Of a stretch of 64,000 nucleotides of DNA, positions 1-12,294 are shown one piece after another (the first letter of the stretch is position 1; each line of letters starts with the position of its first letter). Made by a program: the position numbers and the translations under genes. The notes under the pieces were generated by a model that was not told the origin of the DNA, did no database searches, and saw only the letters and a list, made by a program, of their open reading frames with translations. Source of the DNA: Porpolomopsis calyptriformis. Lineage: Eukaryota > Basidiomycota > Agaricomycetes > Agaricales > Hygrophoraceae. Where the stretch lies: contig OX621176.1 in the NCBI GenBank assembly GCA_951640195.1, forward strand, positions 682,001-746,000, read 5' to 3'.

Positions 1-375
1 CAACAGTTCCGTTGTCGGGAGGCTCGGGTGGTTGATGGTAGTGGTAGGGCAAAAAGAGATTGTGAGGCAATTGCAAAGGCAGACCGGGCTGTGGTGGAAG
101 CAGGGCACCGCAAGGATGCTGAACGGCAGAAGAGGAGGGACGATGAAAATGAGCGACTAGACGGTGTCACAGTCATCTTTGACTTTGATAAAATCAGCCC
201 AAACGAATGGACTAACACGAGGCTTGAAGCCCAGCTTAATTGGTTCCGACGAGAAGATTTCCAAGCTGGGATCAAGACTGTAATACCAATGAAGTCCCGC
301 TGCACCAAAAAGAACGAAAAACTAGCAGCGTTAGGCAATGCGATTGCGAGACACAACAAAAGAGTACATACTTGA
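1..375 (+). CDS. 3' end of an unidentified protein, partial
   Basis: The frame is open from the first base of the window, so this is the C-terminal end of a longer gene that starts to the left. The readable part has a highly charged, Arg/Lys/Glu/Ala-rich helical stretch. It ends in a segment with Trp-Thr plus a leucine/glutamine pattern (WTNTRLEAQLNWFRR) and a basic tail before the stop at 373-375. The last 55 residues loosely resemble the SAP-like tails of hypothetical proteins linked to fungal DNA transposons, but that is an impression and no function is assigned. Confidence 0.4.
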   Translation, partial: QQFRCREARVVDGSGRAKRDCEAIAKADRAVVEAGHRKDAERQKRRDDENERLDGVTVIFDFDKISPNEWTNTRLEAQLNWFRREDFQAGIKTVIPMKSRCTKKNEKLAALGNAIARHNKRVHT

Positions 376-1545
376 GTACTTGATTGTAGGGGAGATTTCA
401 AGTATTTCATAATACTATTACTAACAGACACTGGCCCGAAGCTTTCGCAGTCATTTCGGAGCGTCCGATGGCCCGATAGAGCGATTGCGGTTTCAGTGCC
501 ATCGATGAGCTGGAATTGGCGGAGAATATGCGTAGGCGAGACCGTGGGAAGCGAACGATTTTGGAACCGTGGTTGCCACTCCCCAGTGCCATACCGCTGC
601 TGAAATCATTCCGTCCCATAATCACAGGAAACCGATGGGCACGTAGGCAAAGCTATACAGTCTACTCGCAGCAACTAGCACAATATTGCATATTGCCACA
701 TGGTAATTATAAAATACATGATCGGTGGACCGTCACCGAAGCTTTAGGTGTAAACCAAAAAAGCGGTCGCACCACAACGCATTTAGGATTTACCCTGAAC
801 GCTGGATACTCTGTTGTTCCGCAAACTCCACCGTTGCGTTTACGGAAAGACTCACTTTTGGGATGCATGTTCGGTTCCTCGCCCACGTTATCGGGGAGCT
901 ACCGACAAAATCCGGTTTGAATACAATCCTACGTCAACGACCAGAAGAGACGGACATAAGTTGACATTCGGGAACTATACCCACCATGGTCATCAACGCG
1001 TCTTGTCTCCGATGGGTTAAAACCTTTGGCGAGGTACGCCTTTTCCGGGGGGACCCTTCTTCTAGTCTCGATTCTTAAAGCCGGGGGAGCATCTTTAAAT
1101 CCAGAGCCTTGCGGGTAGACAAATGAGCTTCAACCACATACCTTGCGCGTGCTCCATTTAGTGACACGGGCATGTCTTTGTACGAATACACCACTGCAGC
1201 CTGCACTGAGAATCTCGACGGCGCCGTCATTGGCGCGCCGATCACCAACATTGTCGTCAATCTAGAGAGCACACCGTTTCCCTCCGCCCTGATTTCGAAA
1301 CGTAAACCAAAAGGTCAGTTGAGAGTTGAAACAGACACGTGCACCCCGCTGGCTTTGCAAAAAGCGTCAGTCGTCGACATACGCATTCGAACCATCGTGA
1401 AGTCAGCGCGATACGAAACGCGCGCCCTGCTTTTTCGTAGCGTTTTCTTGAAAGCGTCTCCTTCGGTTTTTGCCTGCCCGATAAGTCCCGCGTCGGTATT
1501 TACTTATCCTCGAAGTCATCTGGACATCCAATCGCGTGCATCATC
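376..1545. other. Intergenic stretch, no gene recognised
   Basis: Several short frames exist on both strands but none shows a recognisable domain, a splice-consistent extension or a clear start context. The 3' part serves as the upstream region of the GTPase gene that begins at 1546. No tRNA-like fold, LTR end or tandem repeat was seen. Confidence 0.5.
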
Positions 1546-2512
1546 ATGTCGTCCCCCTCAACAGCTGCATCTACTTCAAACGTCGCTCTAAACGGCCAGA
1601 ACATAGCCAAAGATACGCAAGGACAGAGCGATGAAAAAAATAGGTCGGTAATTCAGTCAAGTCTCATCCACACAGCTCATCCTCAGGATTGGCGACATAG
1701 TGTGGTGGTGAAAGTTGGCATGGTAGGGGACTCGCAGATAGGCAAGACAAGTCTCATGGTCAAGTATGTGGAAGGCAGCTTTGATGAAGACTATATTCAG
1801 ACGCTGGGTACGAGCTTTTAACATACTTTCTACCACTAGCCGTGTTTACCCCATCCAGGCGTCAACTTTATGGAGAAGACCATCTCCGTAAGACGAACCA
1901 CCATCACTTTCTCAATTTGGGATTTGGGTGGCCAGCGCGAGTTCGTCAACATGTTGCCCCTGGTCTGTAATGATGCCGTTGCCATCCTTTTCATGTTCGA
2001 CCTCTCTCGAAAGTCGACGTTGAATTCGGTGAAGGAATGGTATCGACAAGCGCGGGGCTTCAACAAGGTATGCGTCTCTTTCAGTCGTTGTCTTTCTCTA
2101 TACAACCCCGGTCAAGACATTGTCTGGGCCATCAGTTGGAGCACAGCTTTTGCTTGTATATTCCACTAGAACCGTGGCTAATAGTATCACAGACGGCAAT
2201 ACCATTTTTGATCGGCACGAAATTTGACACGTTTGCTACCTTTCCGAGAGATGAACAAGAGGAAATCACGAAGCAGGTGCACAGCTCCCTTACTCCCCCA
2301 CCCCTTACATTCGTCCTCACCACCCTTGTGTTTGCTAGGCCAAACGATTTGCACGGGCGATGCACGCATCGCTGATATTCTGTTCCACCTCGGCTTCGAT
2401 AAACGTACAAAAAATATTCAAGATTGTCCTCGCCAAAGCATTTGATCTTAAATGTGTCATCCCAGAAATTGAAGGTGTCGGAGAACCCATCCTAACTTAT
2501 ATTGATGTATAA
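1546..2512 (+). CDS. spg1: Septum-promoting small GTPase Spg1/Tem1
   Basis: Ras-superfamily GTPase at the top of the septation initiation / mitotic exit network, which acts at spindle poles. Four exons join in frame: 1546-1807, 1859-2067, 2193-2276 and 2339-2512 (243 codons including the stop, 242 residues). The G1 loop GDSQIGKTS, the G3 motif [13 protein letters not shown], the G4 motif GTKFD and a G5-like SAS are all present. WDLGGQ (rather than WDTAGQ) and the C-terminal PILTYIDV are typical of the Spg1/Tem1 branch. There is no C-terminal CAAX cysteine, as expected for this family. The N-terminal extension of about 60 residues before the G domain is polar and unconserved. The start ATG is the only one that gives this extension in frame. 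It converges with MTR4 on the opposite strand. Confidence 0.93.
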
Positions 2513-3131
2513 TTTTGCGGACGCTCTGAAATGTGACCGGGACATGATACACCCCGATATCAGAATCAGAACGACGGAATCGCGGATATTGGCGAGGTAT
2601 GTCCAACCATCAGCACCAGGTTCGTGCACTGATATGCCCCCCCCCCCAGTCGGGTTGGTTCTCTCAGACCAGGAGCGTTGTTAGACTGATCATCCTTGAC
2701 AAAGAAGGTACATGACCTCGATGTCGTGCGCTTGTATCTACAGATTCTTCTGTGAGAAAAAGGTGGATTGCATATATCTCTTCCACGCCCATTCCTTCTT
2801 TTCCATTCGCTCATTGATTTTTTTTGTCTATTCCCCTTAATCGTCGTACTCTCTTTTCTCTGCCTTCTCTCTCCGTCGTTTTCTCCGTTTTGCTGCACTC
2901 ATGTCCCGCTCGTTGTTCCATCATAATAAAACTTGTTGTCCATCTTTCCCTAACTTGTATTCTGGAACGTCCTTTCTTTTACTCTACACCCCCTGACTCG
3001 GGGGTGGTTAATATGCATACAGAGTGATCGATGATACTCGTAATCAATCCGTACACAGACAGGTTGGTGACGGCATGTTCGGTGCTATGCAAGGGTAGCC
3101 ATGTACGACGAGAATGCAATGTTCGTCTACT
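2513..3131. other. Intergenic region between convergent spg1 and MTR4
   Basis: About 620 bp that must hold both 3' UTRs. It contains a C-run near 2637-2648 and T-rich tracts around 2815-2900. No protein domain or RNA gene was recognised. Confidence 0.5.
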
Positions 3132-6100
3132 CTATAGATACAGAGAAGAGCAGAAAATTACAGAGTTGGAACGTTCGAGCACCTCTGACGCCTTCTCAAA
3201 CTTCTCTCGTAGTTCCCCATTGCCGATCACCTTGGCCGCTTGCGTCATCTGCTTCAAGAGTTCGCTAAGCCGCCGGAACACACGGATGACACTCCCTTCG
3301 AATTGGTCGCTGAGCTGGATAGACAAGAAAATAATCAGACTAAAGAGCGACGCTGTGCGGGCGGAACTGCCTCCCCATACCTTGCAAATTTCAGCGAAGG
3401 AAGCACCTCTACACCACTGCATAACGGCATCCATTAGTTCGACTTTGAATGACGACACGTATTCATCTTCGACGATAGGTAGCTTTGATTCTTTCGAGAC
3501 CTTTGCGATCCGCCTGGCGGTTTCCTGCATGACACGCAATGGGGCTGCCAGCTCTTCTTTGAGCCTGGTAGTCTGCTCACTCTGTGGGGAACAATTGAGT
3601 CAGGCACATCTAACCATCTAGAAACAGCGACAAACCTTTTCATCGAATACGAAACAGCTGAGAAGCGCTGCGCATTGTTCTGGAGATAGCTGGTTGAAGA
3701 CGCCGTTGAATATCAACTCTGTCAACAAAAGTTCGTCACCCGTGCTGATCTCGCATGCGACTCGGCCCTTCATGTCAACAATGTCGGTCGAGGTGGTAAA
3801 TCCTAGCCGTCTCAGGACACGCTTTCGGCACTTCAGCTCCTCAAGCTGCAGAACGTCGTGTGTGCGCTGAATACTCTGCCTCAGGTCACGTATCCGCGTT
3901 TGGCTTTCCTGTTTCTGAGAATATGAGGTATATAGTCTAGGCAACCTGGGATCCTTGTGCAGTGGACTAGCGAACATCTTCTCCTCCATTATTTCGATTT
4001 TCTAGATCAAAAAAGGTATCTCAGAATACGTTGGGGATAATAACATCAACTTGAAAACCTTTATAAGGGTTTTGAATTTGTCGTCGGTGATTCCCATATT
4101 ATGTATAGGATCCAGAAGCGCAATACCATCCGGAAACCTTCGATGGACTTCCAGTACACTTTTCCAGGCAGTCTCCCGCGCTTGATCGGGGCGTAGATCT
4201 TTGGGAAGAAAAAGGCGCAAGTGACTGATACTATCAATGGTGGAGAGAAGCACGGGGACTACAAGGGGGACGCCTTTTTCACCAGTGGGACACGGTTGAA
4301 TTCCGCCAGGTGTTGCAGTGACATCGCGGTCTTGAGGGATAGACGATCCTTGGGCGCAGTTGAGTAGGACATCAACTATATATTGTTCGTGTGGAGGTAG
4401 TTCCTCAGTTTTGAGACTGGGTTTGTTCTGAATGATGAGACAAATGTTGAGAATGGTGAAAGTGCCGTCTGGTGATTGCCCGTACTTTTGGTTCCAACCG
4501 CTTTTGATAGTTGATAACAATTCCCCAACCAAAATCCATTTTGAGATATTTCACCTTGACTAGTCGGCCAGGTTGCAAAAATGGCAACGAATAAGTAGGA
4601 TGTGTGATGACGTCTCGGAAATCAGCAGTCATTTGGTCGAGCTGTTGTCGGTACTCATAGTACTCCCCAACAAGCTCCTCGTCCGGAATAATGATCGAGT
4701 TTTTGTGCTCTTCTTCAAGTTTCAGCTCTGACAAAGACGCCAGGAAACGAGTGAGTCAATGCTCGAGAGGAAAAAAGAAAAGAAAGTTACCGTCCTCCAA
4801 AACAGGTACGCCAGCGATACTTTGGAATTGGTGAAAGCAACGCTCCAGCATGTACTCTGGGCTGATCCCTTCAACCTTCATTAAATTCAACACCATGTTG
4901 TAGCCTAGATAGAATGCCGAATCGAGCCGATCTGCCTCGCCCTTGATCATGTTTTTAGCGGCAGTTGGCTCAATTTTTTCATCACACATCATGATAACCA
5001 CTCCGCGATCGTCAAGGCCACGTCTGCCAGCGCGCCCCGACATCTGGATGTACTCTCCAGACGATAGATTACGAAACTCGCGGCCGTCAAATTTCCTTGC
5101 CGCAGTGAAAACGACCGTTTTTGCGGGCATATTCAGGCCAATGGAAAATGTTTCAGTAGCGAAAAGGACCTTGATCAGTCCTTCTTGAAACAAAATCTCG
5201 ATGACCTCCTTGAGGATCGGGAGGAGGCCACCATGATGGATTCCAACGCCACGTTTGAGAAGAGGGAGAAGGTTGGAAATTTGTGGGAGTTTGCGATCGT
5301 CTGCTGAGAGGTTTTCGACGGCGTTCGTGAATATGTTGGTCACGAGGTCTTGTTCCTCGGTTGTGTTAAACTCCAAGTTTGACAATGTTAAGGCGAGGGC
5401 TTCACATTCCCGCTTGCTGAATGCAAAGACAATGACAGGATTGTAGTTTTTGAGCATGATCATCTTGATGATTTTTGAAATATCGGTCGGGCCTGCATGG
5501 TTGTGAGTTTAAAATATTCAACTGACCAAGATAACGGTAAATCTACCCTTTTTCTCGCCACCTTTTTTACTCCTGCCTTTCCGACCCCTCCCACTGCGGG
5601 GATCAGCCGGATCTTCACCCAATTTGTCTTGCAGAATTCCCATAGCGTTGCTGAAGTTGTCCTCCCGGAATTCACCTTTTTCGTTCAGGACGAGATAGAT
5701 ACCCTCTCCTCCAGCTGGAAACAGATAATGTTGTAAAGGGGTAGGCCGGAAGTCTGTGTACACAACATGACATGGTTGCTCGTGAGACTTGCATATCCAT
5801 TCTGCGAACTGCATGGCGTTCGGGATCGTGGCGGAAAGGAAGACGTAGCGTACAGTGTGTGGAAGGAGAATTATTGTCTCTTCCCACACCACACCACGTT
5901 CCTTGTCCCGCATGTAGTGAATTTCATCAAACACGACCCATGCTACTTCACGCATGATCTCAGAACCTCGATAGAGCATTGATCTTAGAATCTGAATTCC
6001 AGTTGACTCATCAGAAATATACAAAAGTTGGGGCTGCGCACCTCCGTCGTCATCACTAAACAAGTTGCTGAAGGGTTGATTGTTACATCTCCCGTCATAA

Positions 6101-6851
6101 GTCCAACATCGCCAAATTCGGCCAACATCTCACGATATTTCTGATTACTGAGGGCCTAGAGAGAGTCTGGCGGTGAATGGATGGAAGGATTGCACATGTG
6201 TGAGCCCACCTTGATTGGGCTAGTGTATATGACTCTTTGTTTATTACTGAGGCACTGAGCGATCGCATACTCTGCCACAACCGTCTTTCCAGCACTGGTG
6301 TGAGCAGACACCAAGACACTTTCATTTCGTTGGATGGCATAGACAGATACCTCCTGAAAGGGGTCCAAGGTGAACTTGTACTCTCGAGCGGGCTTCGATG
6401 GAGGGACATGATTCGCAATTGGAAGATAGTTATAACCAGGGGGTACCGCAACTTGGTGGCGAACCTAGAGGGGTATAATGACGACGTCCAGAAAATGTTT
6501 GTTGAAAGAGGGATCTACCTGATGTCTGAGTTCCAGTCGGGACCCTGGCTCTACGCCGCCGGTCAAACCAGCACTGGCAACCACTTCACGCTTTGCCTCA
6601 GTCTCAAATTCATCTACAACCACTGGCTTAGGAGATGTCAAGCGGAGTCGTTTGTGAGAGGGAGGCGAGGGATCGTCGGGTAGGCCTTGCATTGGATCGT
6701 CATGTCTGGGTGGTGACCGTGGCGTTTCGAGTTCGGCTTTGCGCTTTTTCGAACGCGCATGAGAAGGCTCATCTCCGTCTTTATCAGACTCGCGATCGTG
6801 TCCATTTTCCGCGGGAATATCGTCGAGGAAAGAAAAAAGGTTGGAATTCAT
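3132..6851 (-). CDS. MTR4: Exosome RNA helicase MTR4/DOB1 (Ski2-like)
   Basis: ATP-dependent 3'-5' RNA helicase of the TRAMP complex that feeds nuclear RNA to the exosome. The start at 6851 gives [15 protein letters not shown], matching the short acidic N-terminus of the family. Upstream in-frame ATGs have no counterpart. Visible domains: RecA1 with Walker [10 protein letters not shown] and DEIHY box; RecA2 with [11 protein letters not shown] and [10 protein letters not shown]; the KOW/arch insert; and the helical C-terminal domain ending [12 protein letters not shown]. Introns of about 50-70 nt restore the frame at each break, for example 3' of [12 protein letters not shown] and after GASFAEICK. 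The length is as expected for the family. A tRNA-Asp gene lies about 95 bp upstream on the opposite strand. Confidence 0.96.
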
Positions 6852-6945
6852 CGCGTACTGCAAACTTGAAGATTTGTGGTACACAACGTTGAAGTGTAAG
6901 GCCAAGTTTGGCGAATATGTTGCCAGTATTCACAAAATTATTCAA

Positions 6946-7030
6946 TCCCTGGTAGTATATCGGATTAGTACACGCGCCTGTCACTTGAAGCTGTGCGCGC
7001 GAGAGCGGGGTTCGACTCCCCGCCAGGGAG
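6946..7030 (+). tRNA. tRNA-Asp (GTC) with a 12-nt intron
   Basis: The acceptor stem TCCCTGG (6946-6952) pairs with CCAGGGA (7023-7029); the discriminator is G at 7030. The D stem is 6955-6958 with 6968-6971. The anticodon stem CGCGC (6973-6977) pairs with GCGCG (6997-7001), and the anticodon GTC is at 6980-6982. A short intron, 6984-6995, follows position 37 as in other eukaryotic tRNA genes. The T arm is CGGGG/CCCCG with loop TTCGACT. T-runs directly downstream (7032-7036 and 7038-7042) make a good RNA polymerase III terminator. Confidence 0.93.
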
Positions 7031-7746
7031 CTTTTTGTTTTTGGTTCTTTCATCCTACGTCACATGACAATTGTCACGCATGACAGAGGATGCCGGTTTG
7101 AGCTCCGCAGAGGTTGCCGCTTACATAACATTTAATTGCCTGCACCTTATCGATGTCGAGGATGAAGGTTATCGTAACTCTATAGTTACGATATGTTCTT
7201 GCTGCTCATGCTGCCCACTTTCCATCCAATCCCAATCTGCTTTCCTTTTGGGCATGTTGAAGATGACGAACAGACATTCAAACTCCATTTCAAAATGATT
7301 TGGCAGGAGAAAACCTCAAAAGTCGAAACTCCTCCTACAGAAAAATAAAAAACAATCATTCTGTGCAGAATTCTATCCTGTGAAACTTGGTGGTTTTATT
7401 TTTGTTTGAAATGTTGTTGGGACTCCTTATGAACATTTGTATCTTGTCACACTTTGACATGTGAGCCCAATCTTATCTACATCCGGCCACCTCGCTCTCA
7501 GCCCACCTTTGTGCTATTTGGTTAATCCGCCGATCAGTCGATGTCAACGTTTTGAACTTGTGTCGGTGGACAACCTCAGCTTCACCATACCATCCTGATG
7601 GCCAGACGCGAAACAGTTATTCTACGAGATGTCTAGGGTTGTGTCTGCTTGGTTCCCTGACCTCTTGCACCCTTCTCTGGTTTTAGAGAATAGTTAAGAC
7701 ATACATTTGAAATGTCCAATGCACACAGCCTAGGAATACACATGCA
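7031..7746. other. Intergenic region with a 10-bp perfect palindrome
   Basis: No gene is supported. The only notable structure is an inverted repeat with 10-nt arms (7170-7179 and 7184-7193) and a 4-nt loop. The right end holds the 3' UTR of the catalase gene. Confidence 0.5.
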
Positions 7747-9786
7747 TTACAAGACCGACTTGACGCTCTTTCCAAATCCACCTCTGAAATTTTCAGCATG
7801 GGCAGCCGGTTTGACCGGAAGGGGTTTGACTGTTGGCGCGCCAATAGCTTTAGCAATACGGTTTGACAACCCTTGATCAACGGCCGCAAAAACCGCGACT
7901 GCAACAATGTGGTGTTACAACATAATACAGAATGATGAATGATAGGGCACATGCGTTGTCTGGCCTTGATTGTGGCACTCTTGACGTTTCCCAGATGAGC
8001 GGCTACATTCGACACGTAGGTGTCCCTTGCAGTGTTATCCCAGACTTTTTCCCACATCGCCCGTGGCTGCTCAAAGTCCACTGATCAATTATAATCAATT
8101 AGTAAAATCGCTTGTAGAACACGGAGCAGATAAATGCGCAGATTATACTTACGTTCGGTGATCTCGCTTAGATCCCTCCAAGCACCACCCAAGAAAGTCT
8201 CGTGGATCGCTTCCCTTTCGTAGTCCCTCACGCCTCCCTCCAGTGTTCCCTTCCTTCCTTGATACCTGAGCGGTTGAATCGAACTCTGGTAATTAGGGCG
8301 AGAACCTTGTGAAATGAAGGTCCCTGGACCGTCGCGCTGGAAGTTTGCAATGGGGACGATAGGAGCGTTGACAGGAAGCTGCTGGTAGTTTGCACCAAGG
8401 CGGTGACGGTGGGTGTCTGGATAAGAGAAAAGGCGAGACTGGAGAACGGGATCATTGCTGTACTCAAAATAAGGGATAACATGAGAAGGCGAGAAGGCAG
8501 CCTGCATGTCCACCGTGTAGAGCGAATTAGATGTGAGTGCTTGGTGTGGAACTCCACGCACCTGCTCGATCTCGGCGAAGTAGTTTTGAGGATTTTTATT
8601 GAGGACAAGTTTACCAAGAGGACGAAGAGGGAACTCGGAATGAGGCCAAACTTTGGTGAGGTCAAGAATATTATAGCGGAAGTTCTCGGCTTGTTCGGGT
8701 GTCATTGTTTGCTGTTAGAACAGTTGGTAGGAGGCATACGAGAGTAAGGTGTGATCGCTCACGATGTAAACGGTCCAAGTTGGGAAATTTCCATTCTCGA
8801 TGTCACTGAAGAGTGCCTGAATGCCATGATCAGGGTTTTCTGCCGAAAGCTTGAAGGCTTGATCATTTGTCAATGCCTGCATTTTATAAGTTAACACATT
8901 CGGAGTGCATAGGGAGCCGATTGCCTGCCTTGAAGCCACCATCTTTGCGAACGTGTATCTGTGTGTAGACAAAAGACCCATCTTTCTTTGTCAACTTGAA
9001 GGTATGTCCAGAATAGCCATGCTGGTGGTGGTAACCGTCAGGCGTTCCGCGGTCTGAGAACAGGATCATGACTTGATGGATAGATTCAGGGTTCTGTGAC
9101 AAGTAATCCTGTCGGTGGTATGAATATCAATACGAGACGGGGATGAAAGTATTGTGGATACCCAGAACATATCTGCATCCTTCAAATGTGTTTGAGGATC
9201 TCTCTTTTGGGTGTGAATGAAATGAGGGAATTTGGCGGGGTCCCGGAGGAAGAAGACAGGAGTGTTGTTAAAAACCCAATCGAGGTTGCCTTCATCTGTC
9301 TTGAGTTTGATGGCAAATCCGCGAGGGTCACGGGCAGTATCGGCAGAACCAGACTCGCCACCAACCGTAGAGAAACGGACGGTTGCGTGTACTTTCTTTC
9401 CGACCGAAGTAAATAGTGCAGAGGAGGTGACATCGCTTAAATCATGGGTAACCTGAAAGTACCCATGGGCGCCCGCACCTTTAGCGTGCACCTGTATAAG
9501 AAGCGATGGCACTGAGTAGGATAATGGTACGAAGGGGAACGACAGCTTACAACACGCTCTGGGATACGTTCGCGATCAAAGTGTGCGAGAAGATCGATAT
9601 GGTGAAAGTCTGGAAAGAGGTTAGGGAATTGGGCGATAAGGGAACAGTCCCAGAAAACGTACCTTGTAGTAACAAAAGACCTTGTATTCCTGCCCTCTGA
9701 GCGGCGTATGGCTCAGATACAGGAACACCGTTTGAGGTGGTGTATACAGCGGGATCCTGAGTGGAGAAGACTTGCTTAGAGGGCAT
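7747..9786 (-). CDS. Heme catalase (monofunctional, small-subunit type)
   Basis: Breaks down hydrogen peroxide to water and oxygen. The start at 9786 gives [17 protein letters not shown], with the family-typical [12 protein letters not shown] next. Exons join in frame: for example the codon split in [25 protein letters not shown] and the junction to [13 protein letters not shown]. Catalytic residues are visible: His in VVHAKG, Asn in FNNTPVFF, and the heme-ligand Tyr in [14 protein letters not shown]. The C-terminus is [11 protein letters not shown], stop at 7747-7749, with no canonical peroxisomal SKL. Length is about 500 residues after splicing, matching small-subunit catalases without a flavodoxin-like C-terminal domain. 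It is divergent from RPL23. Confidence 0.94.
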
Positions 9787-9841
9787 TGGGGTAGTAAATG
9801 ATGGAAAAGAGGATACGTGGATCCGACGGAATGTGAGGGGG

Positions 9842-9849
9842 TTTATATA
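9842..9849 (-). promoter_or_regulatory. TATA box of the catalase gene
   Basis: TATATAAA on the minus strand, about 56 nt upstream of the catalase ATG. The spacing is compatible with a short 5' UTR. Confidence 0.55.
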
Positions 9850-10416
9850 GACCGAAAGGAAGGGATCGAAGTCATTTGACCAAACTCTCATTGCATCATA
9901 GCATCATAGCCTTGGCTGTAATTCCACCACCGGCTAGTCACACCAGTAACGGTCCATTTTTGGCGTGCTGTTAAAGCGCCGATTTAGTCTCGCGCCCAGA
10001 GGATTATACAGCAGTGATAACAGTGATCGAGCAAGCATGATATATTAAAGCTCCGCTCTGAACTCAAGTCCCCGAGCGTGACATTACTTTGAAAACGGGA
10101 CTCCTCAAGGACAGGGTCTTTTAGCGCCAACGAAAGTTCGTTCAGATTTCATTAACCACTAAGTTGATACTCTATGTAATATAAGTCGTACTTTGCAGTG
10201 GTTGTTGCACCATCAAGACGGGTGGTGGCTTATATAAGTGGCCCATTCATCTTTTTTGGCAATTTGTTTGTCCTCGTTGAGCAGAGGTTGCGTGAATGTC
10301 CGGTTATGACGTAAATAGGGGTATTTCCAAAAGAGGTAGTACTGTATAGTTCTTCTCGGCACATTCTCGGCAGACAACTTAGTCTTTTTTCTGATTCCAA
10401 CACAACAACTTAAAAG
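9850..10416. other. Shared divergent promoter region of catalase and RPL23
   Basis: No coding sequence is supported. A TATATAAG at 10231-10238 and a pyrimidine-rich tract just before the RPL23 ATG (10381-10410) are plausible elements for the ribosomal protein gene. The minus-strand frame at 10213-10458 overlaps RPL23 exon 1 and shows no domain. Confidence 0.45.
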
Positions 10417-11045
10417 ATGTCCAAGCAACGGGGTATGCTCACTCTCTGTCGCGTCCACCGATGCCTAACTGCGTTAAACAGCCGTGGGAGCTTCCGGAAA
10501 CAAGTTTCGCATGACTCTCGGTCTACCCGTTGGCGCAGTCCTGAACTGTGCCGATAACAGCGGCGCGAAGAGTTTATATATCATCGAGCCATACGGATTC
10601 GGGGCACACTTAAACAGACTTCCTGATGCTGGTGTTGGAGATATGTGCGTCTGCTCTGTAAAGAAAGGAAAACCAGAGTTGAGGAAAAAAAGTAAAGTCG
10701 GTTTTTGTTCCCAATCCCGAAGGTATTGACATTTTCGCTCCACGTAGCCATGCCAGCCGTGATCGTTCGTCAGCGCAAGGCATGGCGGCGCAGAGACGGT
10801 GTTTTTCTTTATTTTGAGGTCCGTAAGACATTCAATCCCTCACGGCGTTTTGATGATCGTTGTACAGGATAATGCTGGCGTCATCGTTAACCCAAAGGGT
10901 GAAATGAAAGGCTCTGCCATCACAGGGCCAGTTGCGAAGGAATGTGTACGTACCTTTCTTCCTCTCCTCCTTCATGATACACTCATCTGTAATCAAGGCG
11001 GACTTGTGGCCACGGATTGCCTCAAACGCTGGTACTGTTGTATAA
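10417..11045 (+). CDS. RPL23: 60S ribosomal protein uL14 (RPL23)
   Basis: Large-subunit protein at the intersubunit face. Five exons give an exact open frame: 10417-10432, 10482-10691, 10748-10818, 10868-10945 and 10998-11045, in total 141 codons including the stop (140 residues, the standard length). It begins [20 protein letters not shown]; conserved blocks are [72 protein letters not shown] and [12 protein letters not shown]. The first coding exon is only 16 nt, a common layout in intron-rich fungal ribosomal protein genes. Confidence 0.97.
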
Positions 11046-11289
11046 GCAGTTGACCTCCGCGTCCTTGTTACAACATGCATGAATATATATGTACCAAAAA
11101 CATCGACCGTCAAGTGAGAAACTATCAACGAGTCTCTAAAGCCAGATTCATCCTTTCTGACTGAGTCAGACGGTAATTGGTCCTTCCACTCCAGTTAAAC
11201 TGGACATTGGCAACTCGTGCTGGGCCCTACGTAATTCACTAGACTCAGCAGGTTGTTGTGTCGAAGCTGGGAATCAGAATTGGAATCTG

Positions 11290-12294
11290 TCATTTTCCTG
11301 TGAGCTGAGAGTTTAGGCTCTTGGCGGGTCTGGGGGAGTTTTTCTTGTTTGTTGGATAAAATACTCGATCTGGAACAAGACAATGAGATTCCCTGCCTGC
11401 GTTATGGTCCTCCCATACTTACCGCTTAAGCAGGACGCCGGCTTAGCAGGGAGGGACGGGTGAACAGAGGAAATCGAGGTCGAAGATGATATTTTGGATT
11501 GTTCCATTTGCCGTAGTTTGGCTTCCATGATCGCAATTTTGTCTTTTGTTCTGAACAGAACATCAGACAAGTGTTGGTTAAGTGTTCAATAAATATTCAC
11601 TCTTCATTTCGATTACCAAAGCCCGTCTTGAGGAGACTGAGTGTAGTTGGTCTGCTTGCCTCCGTCATCCCTTTCCGATACTTGCTGCCATAGGGGTTCG
11701 GAACAGCATGATCAGGAGGAGCTTGATGTGCATGTGTGACAACAAGTCTGCGTCCACGGAGGAGCTTTCCGTGTGCTGTTCCTAGAGCCGTGAGTGTGTC
11801 CTATAGATCGCCACAAAGGAACAAGATTTCAGTCTATTAAAGTCATTCATCTGTACTGCCACCCTGGGATCTAGAGTACCATCATAGTGGTAGCATAGGA
11901 GTTTCGAAAAGGAGGATCCCGGTGAGTGAGGGGCAGCAGCCAGAGCAGGTGATGGCAAGACTTACACTCTGGTTTCCGTACTCGACAAAGGCATATCCCC
12001 GAGGCTTTCCTTTGCACGGGCCAGCCTTGTGGAAGAGAAAATCAAGCTTAGTCACTTTTCCAAATTTCGAGAAAATTTGGAGGAGTGTGTATCTGTTGGG
12101 GAGTGGTGAGCCGACATCTTCACATAAGCATGAAGAACTGACTCGTCGACTGTAGGATGAAGGTTGCCAATATAAAGCCTATCTTTGAGTAGGAGAGGTG
12201 GATGAGCAGATGGTCCCGCGGTAAGGGAAGTATCGGTATCTGGGGCAGGGAACGAAAGATGACTGTTGGCGGTCGATGAAGGCGGGATTGACAT
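11290..12294 (-). CDS. RBM18: RRM protein, RBM18-like
   Basis: Single-RRM RNA-binding protein similar to RBM18 of animals and fungi; its molecular role is poorly known. RNP2 is LYIGNL (in DRLYIGNLHPTVDE) and RNP1 is RGYAFVEY (in GKPRGYAFVEYGNQ). The phrase LLQIFSKFGKVTKLDFLFHK is characteristic of the RBM18 branch. A C-terminal helix DKIAIMEAKLRQME matches the conserved helix after the RRM. Exons join with canonical sites, e.g. GTCAGT after VDE. One acceptor (AAAAG before the DKIAIMEAKL exon) was chosen because the nearer CAG breaks the frame. The end is NSQLTGK with the stop at 11290-11292. An in-frame ATG at 12327 is a possible longer start. Confidence 0.85.

Noticed and set aside
407..625. 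Minus-strand frame of 72 codons in the left spacer
   Set aside because: No domain, no splice partners, and no sign of coding bias beyond the open frame.
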